A stretch of 64,000 nucleotides of DNA, taken from contig CM068552.1 of assembly GCA_035048495.1 (NCBI GenBank), positions 11,695,501-11,759,500 of the forward strand. Direction: 5' to 3'. Below the pieces are notes generated by a model. The model was not told the origin of the DNA. It did not search any database and saw nothing but the letters and a program-made list of their open reading frames with translations. Position 1 is the stretch's first letter; every line of letters begins with the position of its first letter. The stretch is from Euptelea pleiosperma. Its lineage: Eukaryota > Streptophyta > Magnoliopsida > Ranunculales > Eupteleaceae. Positions 1-11,464 of this stretch are shown one piece after another. The position numbers and the translations under genes were made by a program.

Positions 1-410
1 TTTAGTTAGGTACACCAACTTGTCCTGTTTATAACAAGAATCCAAGAGAACCTATCATCACTTTCTACTTCCCTGGCCCACTTGTTACTCTCTTTTGAAT
101 CAATGTGTCTCTCTATGGTTAGTCATGTGGGACCCATCTTTCTTTTTTCTTTTTTCTTTTTTTATTTAATTTTAATTATCATTTTGTTTTTCTTAACTTA
201 TAATAATAATAATAATAATGTGATCAGATGGAGGAAACTGAGTGTGACATTTGACAGAAAGTAAAGTTTCTAGTAGGTAAAGGGGCCCACATTATCTGAT
301 TACGATCGAACGGTAGGATTTTCACACAATACCATGTGCAATTGTGTTGTTATCGCATAGCGTATATTATTCAGTTGAGGGCTACCTTTTACCCTATATT
401 GCAAATGAGA
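1..410. other. Intergenic, AT-rich, no gene seen
   Basis: No supportable gene. There are pyrimidine-rich and T-rich tracts around 125-195 and a short (AAT)n microsatellite near 200-220. Small open frames here have no recognisable protein features. Confidence 0.6.
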
Positions 411-586
411 CAATGTTTTAAAACCCGGAACGGACTGGCCGGTTGAACCGGCCCAAAAATGATCCAAGTGAACATGAACCTGCATTTTTCAAATTTGGCT
501 TTTAATCTCCCTAAAAACCTGAAAAACCCAAACAAGCTGCCTCACTGACCAACAGTTTGATGACCGACCCGAATTTTAAAACATTG
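411..586. repeat. Short inverted-repeat MITE-like element
   Basis: The left end reads caatgttttaaaacccgg and the right end is close to its reverse complement (gacccgaattttaaaacattg, partly). The 176-bp interior has GC-rich palindromic bits such as ccggttgaaccgg. No clear target-site duplication was seen, so the class is undetermined. Confidence 0.55.
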
Positions 587-613
587 GTATATCCCCACTT
601 TTAACGGACTGTC

Positions 614-961
614 ATCGAGGCCGATGACATCCCACAATATGAGCCACGTGGCATACTCTTAGAGGACTCTGATTGTATGGATGTTTTGCCAATCCCTAGC
701 TGGACCTACAAACCAAAAATCAGCCTGATTAGTGATTTCAAACCTTTGGATCTTTGTACCCAAAATAATGGTCAATAATGCTCAAATTCCCACGGTTAAA
801 ATCAACCCATGAAAATAATTCTAATCCAATGCCTAGAAATCATTAATCATGTTGACTTTTGGTTTGTAGGTCCAGCTCGGGATTGGCCAAACATCCACAC
901 GGTCAGAGTCCTCTAAGAGTTTGCCACGTAGCTCATATTGTGGGCTGTCATCGGCCTCGAT
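614..961. repeat. Foldback MITE, family A, copy 1
   Basis: Long terminal inverted repeats: the left arm reads atcgaggccgatgacat and then cacaatatgagccacgtgg; the right arm is the near-perfect reverse complement. The two halves are also palindromic inside, with 'accaaaaatcagcctgatta' type blocks facing each other. Further copies or relatives lie at 7,588, 8,079, 8,739, 9,766, 10,169, 11,465, 11,756, 12,204 and 12,707, with fragments at 2,712, 6,100, 10,600 and 59,935. No coding capacity. Confidence 0.75.
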
Positions 962-1700
962 AATAGTCTGCTGTCGTCAAAATTTTACTCCACTTTCAAA
1001 CTCTAAGGTGGAGAATTTTCGACCCAACCCTAATGCTTAGCCATTGAGACTCAATTTCTAGGTCACCCTTTTTTTTTGAAGTCTCATAATGAGCAAAACT
1101 TGTGAACATTTGTTAAAGCCAACGAAGATAAACCCTAATGGTGCATGTAACATGATGATTACGCCCTCAAATTCTGACTCGGCGGTGACGGTATCGGCGC
1201 ACATGACATGTCGGAAATACTCTGCACCTAGAAAAACCCTAATCGTGCGATCAGGGGTCCAATCAGAGCCTTCAAAAGCTCATTCACATCTTAAATCCCG
1301 GTCTTCGATACTTAATCTAAATGGGGTTTTGTCATATTAGTCAAATAAACAACAAATTTAAGAAAAGAAAAAGACTTAATCAGGTCAAAGAACCAATTTT
1401 CTAGTCTCCAAGTCTCTTTAGAAGGATGCACAAAAGTTCAAAGTCGGTCCCATATTCCAAGTGCAGTGCACTTTAAATTAAGTTTTTGTTTATATGGAAC
1501 ATGTACATAAGTCATACCATATATGATATTGGGATCATCACTTGCACATGAGATAAGATTCTAGCTTGATAAAGACACCTTTAATTTTCTAATAAGGAAC
1601 TATACTTTTCCCATGTGGGTTTGCACCAAAATGAAAAAAGAAGAAGTTGGGAGACCCCCTTTGAAATGTGTACACACCATGCTTGTTCAATAAGGGTGCA
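962..1700. other. Intergenic, nothing recognised
   Basis: About 740 bp without a recognised gene or repeat structure. An 83-codon open frame at 1,089-1,340 (+) has no family features and no neighbouring splice signals that extend it, so it is not called. Confidence 0.5.
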
Positions 1701-2290
1701 TTTGGTTGGCGTGTCAAGAGGGGAGCAACATGGTCAAGTCGTGCGTTTTTTTCGCCAAAATCAGGCGTTTGGGATGCCCCAATGTGCACAACACCAAGGA
1801 CACGGCTCGCTTTTATTAACTCACGGACCAAAAATAAATTAAGAGTGATTCTTGGATGATTCTTGTGTACACAAAATGCATGAATGTATTTGGTTGGCGT
1901 GTCAAGGGGGGAAGCAACATGGTTAAGTAGTGCGTTTTTGGCCAAAATCAGGTGTTTGGGATGCCCCTATGTGCGCAACACCGAGACACGGCTGGCTTAA
2001 TTTTGTGACGCGCCTTTGCATGATGACTTCGGTAGACCACCTCCCTTGGGAAAAACTAGTCTGCAAACGTTTCGAAAGTGTGACACGTGTTGATAGAAAC
2101 TCGCAGACCAAAAGAACATAAGAACAATTCTTGGATGATTACGTCCCTTGTCAATGTTCATTTGGTTGGCGTGTCAAGGGGGGAGCAACATGGTCAAGTC
2201 GTGCGTTTTTTTGGTCAATATCAGGCGTTTGGGATGCCCCCATATGCGCGACTTCGATGACACGGCAGACTTCTGTAATAGCCACCTCCC
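1701..2290. repeat. Three diverged repeat units (tttggttggcgtgtcaag type)
   Basis: A block of about 110 bp beginning tttggttggcgtgtcaag and containing 'caggcgtttgggatgcccc' occurs at 1,701, 1,889 and 2,161, so the spacings are 188 and 272 bp. Open frames crossing it are by-products of the repeat. It could be the decayed end of a transposon; no terminal repeats were identified. Confidence 0.7.
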
Positions 2291-2355
2291 TGAGTCTCCA
2301 TGACACGCGACTTCATGACACACAACTTGTAGGGCCCACGTATATATCAGTGTTA

Positions 2356-2496
2356 ATGCGCCCCGGTTGGCGCGCTCCTATACATTCCAAACGCGTTATT
2401 CGGTAATCATGCGCCACGGTTGGCGCGCTCCTATACATTCCAAACGCGCTATTTGGTAATCATGCGCCCCGGTTGGCGCGCTCCTATACCTAGCCG
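2356..2496. repeat. 53-bp minisatellite, about 2.7 units
   Basis: Units starting atgcgccccggttggcgcgc begin at 2,356, 2,409 and 2,462, exactly 53 bp apart. Each contains a small palindrome (cgccccggttggcgcg). The third unit breaks off after about 35 bp. Confidence 0.85.
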
Positions 2497-2711
2497 TACA
2501 ACTCCACCGCGTTCCAAACACTATCTAAGAAGCATTCTTCCGACCTATGTGGAATTTCAGAGACAAAGAGAGTCAACCCCTTAATCCTACCCCACATGCA
2601 CACTAACCATTTGCATGTGTGCCACGTGTATAGAACATAGGGTGGGATAGGGATTGTTTATTGTTAGTGATGGGTTTACTGTTTAAGGGAATTGAAATAG
2701 TACTCCCAAAA

Positions 2712-2889
2712 GGCCACGTGGAGCTTTCTTTAGGGCCCACTGACCTTACGGATATTGGTCCACTTTTATTTTATTTTATGGATTTACACGTAAAAAAATT
2801 AGTTTAATCGGTGATTTCTAGACATTGGATTTAGCATTTTAATAGCATAATTTTTTGCTGTTGGATTTGAACAATTTTGTAATGTTAAA
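2712..2889. repeat. Left half of a split foldback MITE
   Basis: Begins gccacgtggagctttc, then tagggcccactgacctta, and closely follows the left half of the complete element at 12,204-12,533. Similarity stops near 2,889 where the array begins. The matching right half is found about 2.7 kb away at 5,560-5,640. Confidence 0.65.
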
Positions 2890-5555
2890 AACATTAGTAA
2901 ATGGCCCGTGCCCACGGCACTCTCCGACAAAAGCATTTGCAAAAATTGGGTGCCTTCGGCACTCAAATGGTATAACAGACTGGGGCGTTACCATTTTTTC
3001 CATTATAACGGCTGTTATAACGGATTGTAACGCACAGAGGGAGAAATGGGAAAATAATAGAAATAACAAAAAATAATGGTGTTGAAATTTAAATTTTGAA
3101 TAAATTGAGGTCAAATGAGGTGGATTGAGTAGCTGAAATTCAACCGTCCACATTAAATCGATGGATTTGATCTCAACCACTCTTTATCTAACTGTCCACA
3201 TTAGATGGATGGATAAGATAAGAGAATACAACTGAGTTGTCTTGATATATGCGTGGGTAGCCCATGCCCGCGGCACTTTTACGACAAAGTGTTTGTCAAA
3301 ATCGGGTGGGAGTTAATCTCATCCATTGATATGAAGCATAGTGGATCTCAGCCACTCATTATTGAAGCCATATAAGATAAGAGGGGTATAAGAAAACCAT
3401 TAAATTTCTGTTAAATTCTATTTTTTTTAAAATTTTTAATTTTAAATTTCAAATTTCAAACTTTGAATTTCAGCACCACTTTTTTAGTTAATATCTATTC
3501 CATTTTTGCCCCTGGTCATTTCAACGGTAACACCCCTCTCGAGGCATAAAAAGTGGGGCTCCGGAGCCTGACCCTTGGGCTATATGTAAATCCAACCCAT
3601 TTCATTCCTTTATATGTAGGTAAATAGTAGGTGACCCGTGCCCACGGCACTCATCGAGAAAGCGTTTGTCAAAATTGGGTGTGAGTGGCTGAGATTTACT
3701 GTCCATTTGGTGTGATAAGATCTCGGCCATCCTTTATGAAGCCGGATAAGAGGGGGAGACAACCGGCCTGTTTTGTTATATAGACTAGTAAATGGCCCGT
3801 GCCCACGGCACTCTCCGACAAAAGCGTTTGCAAAAATTAGGTTCCTTTGGCACTCAAACGGTATAACAGACTGAGGAGTTGCTATTTTTTTTTCCATTGT
3901 AACGGTTGTTATAACGGATTGTAACGCACAGAGGATGAGAAAATAACAGAAATAACAAAAAATAGCAGTGTTGAAATTAAAATTTGAATAAATTGTGGTC
4001 AAATGAGGTGGATTGAGTGGTTGAAATCTAACCATCCACATTAGATCAATGGATTTGATCTCAACCACTCTTTATCTAACAGTCCACATTAGATGGATGG
4101 ATAAGATAAGAGAATACAACTAAGTTATTTTGTTATATGTGTGGGTGGCCCATGCCTACGGCACTTTCCGACAAAGTGTTTGTCAAAATCAGGCGGGAGT
4201 TAATCTCAGCCATCGATATGAAACATTGTGGATCTCAGCCACTCATTAATGAAGCCATATAAGGTAAGAGGGGGTGTAAAGGGGATAAGATCTCGGCCCT
4301 TCTTTGTTGAAACAGATAAGTGGGGAGACAACTTCCCTGTTTTGTTATATGGACTAGTAAATGGCCCGTGCCCACGGCACTCTTCGACGAAAGCATCTAC
4401 AAAAATTGTTGAACGTATTGGGGGCGTTACCAATTTTTTCCATTATAACGGCTGTTATAACTGATTGTAACGCACAGGAAAAAAATGAAAAAAAATGAGA
4501 AAATAACGGAGATAACAGCAAATAATGAAAAATAACAGCACTAAAATATTCAAAATTTGAATTTCAAAATTTTGAGAGTGACCGAATAAATGACATAGAT
4601 TGAGTAGCTGAAATCTAACCGTCCACATTAGATAGATGATTTGATCTCAAACACTCTTTATCTTATGAAGCAGGATAAGATAAGAGATAAGACAACTTCC
4701 CTGTTTTGTTATATAGACTAGTGGGTGCCCCGTGCCATCGACACTCCTCGACAAAGAATTTGCCCAAATCAGGTGAGTGGCAGAGATCCACCGTCCATTT
4801 GGGGGAGGATTAGATCTCGGCCCTTCTTTGTTGGTGCTTATAAGAGGAGGTATAAGTAGGGAGAGAACTAAATTATTTTGTTATATAGAATAGTAAATGG
4901 CCTGTGCCCATGGCACTCGATCTCCGACAAAAGCGTTTGCAAAAATTGGGTGCCTTCGGCACTCAAACAGTATAACGGACTGAGGCGTTACCATTTTTTA
5001 CATTATAACGGCTGTTATAACGGATTGTAACGCATAGAGAGGGAAATGGGAAAATAACATAAATAACAAAAAATAATGGTGTTGAAATTCAAATTTTGAA
5101 TAAATTGAAGTCAAATGAGGCGGATTGAGTGGCTAAAATCTAACTGTCCACATTAGATGGATGGATAAGATAATAGAATACAACTGAGTTGTCTTGTTAT
5201 ATGCGTGGGTGGCCCCTGCCCGTGGCACTTTTCGATGAAGTGTTTGTCAAAATTGTATGAGAGTTAATCTCAGCCATCGGTATGAAGCATAGTGGATCTC
5301 AGCCACTCATTATTGAAGCCATATAAGATAAGAGGGGTATAAGACAACCAATGTCACTTGTTATATAGATAGTGGGTGGCCAGTGCCCACGGCACTCTCC
5401 AACAAAGCGTTTGTCAAAATTGGGTGTGAATGGCTGAGATCCACTATCTATTTGGAGGATAAGATCTCTGCCCTTGTTTGTCTAAATAGATAAGAGGGGG
5501 TATAAGTGGGGAGACAACTTCTCTGTTTTGTTATTTAGATAGCTGCTATGAATCA
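2890..5555. repeat. Complex tandem array (cccgtgcccacggcac units)
   Basis: At least ten blocks headed by variants of 'cccgtgcccacggcac', near 2,903, 3,265, 3,634, 3,793, 4,150, 4,363, 4,729, 4,904, 5,214 and 5,380. Three block types alternate. Type A has a 'ggtataacggactg' and 'ttataacggctgttataacg' section and then 'gtccacattagatgg'. Type B has 'gggagttaatctcagccat'. Type C has 'gataagatctcggccctt'. Many blocks end near 'ttttgttatatag'. Open frames across this region are repeats, not genes. It is probably an amplified non-autonomous transposon; the class is unknown. Confidence 0.8.
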
Positions 5556-5559
5556 TTGA

Positions 5560-5640
5560 TCAAAATGATTTTTGGTTGGTGTGCCAAATATCCATAAGGT
5601 CAGTGGGCCCTAAAGGGTTCTCCACGTTGCATTTGGGGAG
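5560..5640. repeat. Right half of a split foldback MITE
   Basis: Contains 'atccataaggtcagtgggcc' and a 'gggggacttcaaa'-type end, matching the right half of the complete copy at 12,204-12,533. Together with 2,712-2,889 it brackets the array at 2,890-5,555, which suggests the array grew inside this element. Confidence 0.6.
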
Positions 5641-5693
5641 GGGGGACTTCAAATTCTCCCTGGGACAGCAAATATTTTCTGGTACACCAACCA

Positions 5694-5815
5694 AATTAAG
5701 CGCCACCTGTCCTGGGGGTTAAAGGTAGCCCGTAAGTGTATTTACCCTTAACAGGGGAGAAAAAGCAACTACAATTAATGGGCCACATTAACCCCAGGAC
5801 AGGTGGCACTTAATT
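5694..5815. repeat. Small inverted-repeat element
   Basis: The arms aattaagcgccacctgtcct and its near reverse complement aggacaggtggcacttaatt bound a 122-bp stretch. No target-site duplication was identified. Confidence 0.6.
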
Positions 5816-6915
5816 ATAAGTGCCAGGACGCTGGATCAAAAAAAATTCTCCATACTACACTAATGGGCCCATAGTACATGCCATGTAACGGAACCGTATA
5901 CGTTGTGCATAACTGTCAAAGTTGCCCGTTATTTTTCTCAGATTAAACCATGGTTTAAAAGGGACCATTATAATGGCTTAATGGTAGCAAACCGTTTATT
6001 TTAGCAAACATTATGATGATAAATAACAGCAACGGTATAGGGGCATTACCATTATAATGCCATTACTAATGGCTCTGGGCCGAAAAAGCATGTCTCTTCA
6101 CACTTCACTACAGACCCATGATTGATGAATCTACACACCAAAAATCAGCCTGATCAATGATTTATGATCCTTGGATTCGAACAATTTCATCTGGTGATTT
6201 TAATTTTAAAATTATAGAATTATTCAAGGTACTCAAATCCTACGGCTACAAATCACCAACAAGACTGATTTTAAACTCAAACTAAAAAAAATGGTCTGTC
6301 ACGAATCACGATCCTCTAGTTCATAGTGGTGGAAATATATATCTGAAAATCTTAGATGGTTTTTATTAAGCTTAAAGTGCTTAAGGTCTGATAGCTTAAT
6401 GACTTATGTCTCAATTAAATTGTTTGCTAAAGATCTTAAATCTTAAAATTAAGTCAAGGGGATTGTGGGTATTTTAAAACATTTATTAGGATACTTTTGT
6501 AAGTTTTTAAAAGAGAAAGCTTTGAGAAAAAGACAGTCTTAGTAATAAAAGAGAATATGAGAATCATTTTTAAAGATTCTTTCACTTACCATGATAGACG
6601 AAGGGAGGATCACTTTTTTTACTTTTCACTTAATTTCAATAATTTTGGCGATAAGTGCTGAAATTAAGTCGTTATCCAAACACATCAATTAATCACCAAA
6701 ATTACTTAATTTAAATTCATTAAGACTTAAGTCTGAGAAAAAGTTTTATCAAAGGCCACGTATTATTAACCCTAGGAATTAGGGCAGATTATTAAGACCT
6801 CTTTTTACACACACACCCACCTTAACCGTTGGTCAACATCATTGACTCACACGGAAACATAATGTGTCAGTCTGACCCCATCAACCAACCACCAACTTGT
6901 TAAGAAGACCAAAGC
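5816..6915. other. Intergenic with decayed repeats
   Basis: Nothing coding. Around 5,948-6,070 there is a decayed relative of the ttataacgg-type element seen at 6,916. Around 6,100-6,290 there is a truncated family A fragment ('ccaaaaatcagcctgatcaa'). Around 6,350-6,740 there are inverted aagtcttaag/cttaagact-type blocks that may be another MITE. Confidence 0.5.
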
Positions 6916-7187
6916 AAGGTTTAAAGGGGAACGTTATAATGGTATAACGGACTGGGGGCATTACCGTTTTTTCTGTTATAACGGCCGTTACGACGAAAAA
7001 AAACACTCGGGCAAAAACAGAAAAAATGGCGCTGAAATTCAAATTTTGAATTTTAAGATTTGAATTTCAAAATTTCAAAAAATGAAAATAACGGGGAAAA
7101 AATGAAAATAATAGAGTTTTTTTTTCACAAAATTTTCCAGAAAATAACGGTGGTTATTTTCGTTATAACGGCCGTTTTTTAAACCTT
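6916..7187. repeat. ttataacgg-type inverted-repeat element, copy 1
   Basis: Bounded by aaggtttaaa and tttaaacctt, with cgttataacggccgtt near both ends and an AT-rich centre. A second copy lies at 59,553-59,896, and the type A blocks of the array at 2,890-5,555 share its internal ttataacggctgttataacg section. Confidence 0.65.
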
Positions 7188-7460
7188 GGACCAAAGTACC
7201 CAAAATATCTTGCAGACTTGACGTTTTGACAATTAAAAAAAATAAATTCTAACGAAAAACAATTGCGCGCTCAAATGATAATGTGCATAATTCTACACAC
7301 ATTTGCATCACTTCCAATTTTCTCATTCAAACGATGCGGTTAGCCCGTGGACCCACACGTACGGTCCATTTTTATTTTTATTTTGGTTTTTTCGAGGAGA
7401 AAATAAAATTTACTCCTTAATTTGCCTCTCGAAGCATATAAGTATATAACAATATAACAT

Positions 7461-8526
7461 CGCGTTGCCTGTAAGTCCCATCAACCAACCTTGAATCCTT
7501 TTTGACAAGACCACAATGCTCTAAAATCATGCATCTATTTTTTTCCTTGGGTCCGCTCCAGGGACTGGCCTTGTTTTGCCTGGCTCTCGTTACAGGACAC
7601 AATATGAGCCACATGGCACGCTCTTAGAAGACTAACCATATGGATGTTTGTCCAATCCGTAGGTGGACCTACAAACCAAAAATCAGCTTGATTAGTGATT
7701 TCAAACCTTTAGATCTTTGTACCTCGAATATTGCTCAAATTCATACAATTGAGATTAACCCGTGAAAATAAGTCCAATCGATTGCCTAGAAATAACTAAT
7801 AGGGCTGATTTTTGGCTTGTAGGTCCACATAGGGATTAGCCAAACATCCATACTGTTAGAGTCCTTTAAAAGTGTGTGACGTGGCTCATATCCTGTAACG
7901 GGAGCCGATTAAAAAAGCCGGTCCTGGAGCCAAACCCAAGAAAGAAAAAAAGATGCATGTTTTTAGAGCATTGTGGTCTTGTCAATTAGGATTCAAGGTT
8001 GGTTGATGGGCCTTTCAGACAACGCGATGTTTACCTTCATCGACACCGTGAAAAAGAAGGGTCGGGCCCCAATTACCGCCTTACAGGACACAATATGAGC
8101 CACATGGCACACTCTGAGAGGACTCAGACCGTATAGATGTTTGTCTAATCCCTAGATGGGCCTACAAACCAAAACTCGGCCTGATTAGTGATTTGTAGAC
8201 GTTGGATCTTTGTACCTCAAATATTGCTCAAATTCCCATAGTTGAGATCAACCCATGAAAATAAGTCCAATCCAATGCCTATATATATCACTAATAACCT
8301 GATTTTTCGTTTGTAGGTCCACTTAAGGATTGGCCAAACATCCATATGGTCAGAGTCCTCTAAAAATGCCACATGGCTCATATAGAGTCCTGTAACCGGA
8401 GCCCATCATTTTAGGGCGATAACTAGAGCCTGAGCCAAAAAAGAAAAGATGCATGTTTTTAGAGCATTGTGGTCTTGTCAATAAGGATTCAAGTTTGGTC
8501 GATGGGACTCGCAGGCAACGCATGTT
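7461..8526. repeat. Composite palindrome with two family A MITEs
   Basis: The left arm 7,461-7,587 is the reverse complement of 7,901-8,026 (shared 'gatgcatgtttttagagcat' motif and the 'aacgcg' ends). Between them sits a family A MITE (7,588-7,900). A second MITE of the same family (about 8,079-8,397) is followed by a third, direct copy of the arm (8,398-8,522). The layout is arm', MITE, arm, MITE, arm. A 65-codon open frame at 7,417-7,614 (-) is only the arm read through. Confidence 0.75.
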
Positions 8527-8620
8527 TGAGTATCAGTCAACATTTATCAATGATCATTGAATTCTCATAACATTATAATGGACACGTAACGTTAACGTTA
8601 ACGTTACATAACGGTAATTA

Positions 8621-9255
8621 TAACGTGTAAAATCACAATAAAATTTGATTATACTTTATTTTTTCATTTATTTTTCAGAAAAATGTAAATAAATAATGCG
8701 TTTTACCTTTAAATACCAAATAAAATTTTTAGATGGAGAGTAAAACTTCACTAACAGCCCACAATATGAGCCACATAATACATTCTTAGATGACACTGAC
8801 TGTATGGATGTTTGGCGAATCTTTAGGTGGACCTACAAACCAAAAATCAACCTGATTAATGATTTCTAAGCGTTGGATTGGAGTCATTTTCATGGGTTGA
8901 TTTTAACCGTCGGAATTTTGAGCATTCTTGACCATTATTTGGTGTACTAGAATCCAAAGGTCTGAAATTACTAATCAGACTGATTTTTGGTTTGCAGGTC
9001 TACCTAGGGATTGGGCGCCATACGGTCAGCATGTTCTAAGAGAGTGCCACTTGGCTTATTATGTGGGCTGTCATTGGCTTCGCTGACTGGCTGTTAGTGA
9101 AGTTTTACTTGATGGACAGGTAACATTACCGTTATAACGTGTGAAATCACAATAAAAATTTACTAACATTATAATTTTGAATTTATTTTTTAGAAAAATG
9201 TAAATAAATAATGTGTTTTACCTTTAAATACCAAGAAAATATTTTAGATGGAGAG
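8621..9255. repeat. 120-bp direct repeats flanking a family A MITE
   Basis: The segment 8,621-8,740 (taacgtgtaaaatcacaat through ttttagatggagag) is repeated with high identity at 9,134-9,255. Between them lies a family A MITE at 8,739-9,109 with long inverted ends (agtaaaacttcac and gtgaagttttact). Either the flank was duplicated with the insertion, or unequal exchange created the repeats. Confidence 0.75.
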
Positions 9256-9765
9256 GGTGAGATGGAAAACACGTGGACCCTTTAGTGACTGCTATGTCAG
9301 AAATTGAAAATCCAACCGTGGAGCAGAGAATGAGAATCTTCTCCAATTTTTGTTTTTGGCAGGAGAATAAAGAGGGGTATTTTTGTAAATTAGGAGAAGA
9401 ATCTATTGCACGCATGAGCGGAGGGAGGGGAAGCGTAAACATGGCAGACAGTGGATGAGTCGCATGTCCCATCTCATCCACCGCTTGAGAAAATATTAAA
9501 ATATTAAAATATTAAATATATATATAAAAGGAAAAGAAATCTTTCCAAACGGGAAGCGTGTTTTTGGTGTCTCGTCCCATCCAAGTCTTTAACTCACTCA
9601 ACCCACCACCGCCCACGCGGCACCCGAGATATCACTGATACGAGTTGTTAAGCCGCGATATCGCCGCTATTTTATCCAACTTCAGCTTTTCCAATGATAC
9701 CATATAAAACGACACACACATTAAAGAGTCTGCACTACACAATCACCGTCCATCTGTACAACAGA
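9256..9765. other. Intergenic, nothing recognised
   Basis: Contains a GA-rich stretch and a paired open frame on both strands (9,224-9,481) with no recognisable domain. An AT-rich run (aatattaaaatatt) lies near 9,490-9,530. Confidence 0.45.
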
Positions 9766-10427
9766 GAATGAAAATTACAGCCCACGTGACACACTCTTAG
9801 TGGACACTGACCTTATGGATGTTTGGCCAGTCTCTCAGTGGACCTCTAATCCAAAAATCAGCTTGATTAGTGATTTACAACCTTTGGATCTTTGCACCCA
9901 AATAACATTCATTAGTGCTCGAATTCTTACCATTAAAATAAACCCATAAAAATAACTTCAATCGAATCGCTTAGAAATCACTAATCAGGCTGATTTTTGG
10001 TTTAGGGGTCCACTGAAGGACTGGCAAAACATCCATACGTCCAGCGTCTAATAAGAACGTGCCACGTGGGCTGTGAATTCATTGTAACAGAAACAACTGT
10101 CAGAACACTGTCATAGAATTTTACTCTGATTTAACATAAATGCTCCGGCATTCGTGTCGGTTGGGTTGGAGTCGAACTTTGCTGACGGACTATAGTACTA
10201 TGATCCACGTCGCACATTCATAGAGATCACTGACCGTATGGATGTGTGGTCCAACCCTACGTGGACAAACAGACCAAAAATTAGCCTGATTTGTGATTTT
10301 TCGGATTAAATCGGTGAATTTTGGTATGTAGGTCCACTTATGGATGGGCCAAACATCCATACCGTCAGTGGTCTCTTAAAGTCTGCAACGTGGTTCATGA
10401 AGAACGGCTATCAGCAAAGTTCGACTC
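9766..10427. repeat. Two family A MITEs in a row
   Basis: The first copy is about 9,766-10,084 (ends aatgaaaattacagccc and gggctgtgaattcatt). The second is 10,169-10,427 (ends gagtcgaactttgctga and its reverse complement, shorter interior). Both carry the shared internal blocks 'ggatgtttggcc' and 'aaaatcagc...gatt' on facing halves. Confidence 0.7.
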
Positions 10428-11464
10428 GCTGGGTCGTTGGTTGTTGAAATTTTGTCCGACAGATTTAAATAGCCGACATTCTAAGTAGGATAATTTTGGT
10501 TTCCAACTATGTTGGACAAAAAATATATCCAAACCAATAAAATCGTACCACTTGTAAACAGAGCCGATCTATGATTATGAGAGTAAAGCTTGGATGACCG
10601 TCAAAGGTCAGCGAAGCTACCGACCACCCACAATATAAGCCACGTGGAACATTTTTAGATGATGCTGACCATACGGGTGCTTGGCTAATCCTTAGCTGTA
10701 GCTAAATTCCTGATTAATTCACGAATTAATCACTTTTAGGTGATACCTGTAAACTTGACGGACGAACAAAATAAATATGAATAATTCACGATTTTATAAC
10801 GGGAATACGACTTTTTAGCGATTAATTCGTTCGATTTAATATGGCTCCAAAATGATAAAGTAAGATTAAAAGTAAAAAATTAATCCTAATGGTCCGTACT
10901 CACTCTACCCGGCCCCTTTTACTCTTTGTCTCTCTCCATTATCCCACCTCCGTCCTGCGCAACCCGCAACCCACAACCCCCACCGCACAGCTCCACCTGC
11001 AAGTTGCAACTCTAATCTGCATTGTCATCAACTGCTGAACAAACTAGCACTCTGTGTGCATGTGTGTGTATGTTGGACGCAGACGACCACATCACAGTGA
11101 CCTGACTTGCAATTCTGACCTCTCTCAGAGTTCACACTTCACTTTTAATTTCTAATTTAACTATAGTATGCTGTCCTATACAAATTTAGATCAACCATTT
11201 GTCCACCAATCGAGTAAGTAGGGACCCGTCAACAGTCTTAAATTTTAATCTTTTCTAAGTCTTACACGCCTTTATATTTTGGTTGTGAATTTTTAACATC
11301 AAATTTTTAGATCATAAACAAATTAAACACGAATAAATACGATTACAAAGTTTTGTCGTTCGTCGAATTATTGTTCAAAATTTTTAAGCTCGGAATTGAA
11401 TTATACTCAAATTCTTACCGTCTTGAACTTTTGCCGTATCCAAACTTAACAACTAGGGGTAGAC
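10428..11464. other. Intergenic; MITE fragment and C-rich stretch
   Basis: A truncated family A end lies at about 10,600-10,700. A CT- and C-rich stretch lies at 10,905-11,010. No supportable gene. Confidence 0.45.

Noticed and set aside
1701..2496. CRISPR-like array
   Set aside because: Unit lengths and divergence fit tandem and transposon repeats, and the host is a plant.
2839..4464. Several open frames of 75-152 codons
   Set aside because: They follow the repeat blocks of the array, occur on both strands and repeat with it; no protein-family motif.
9224..9481. Short overlapping frames on both strands
   Set aside because: No domain, no splice context, mirror frames of the same stretch.
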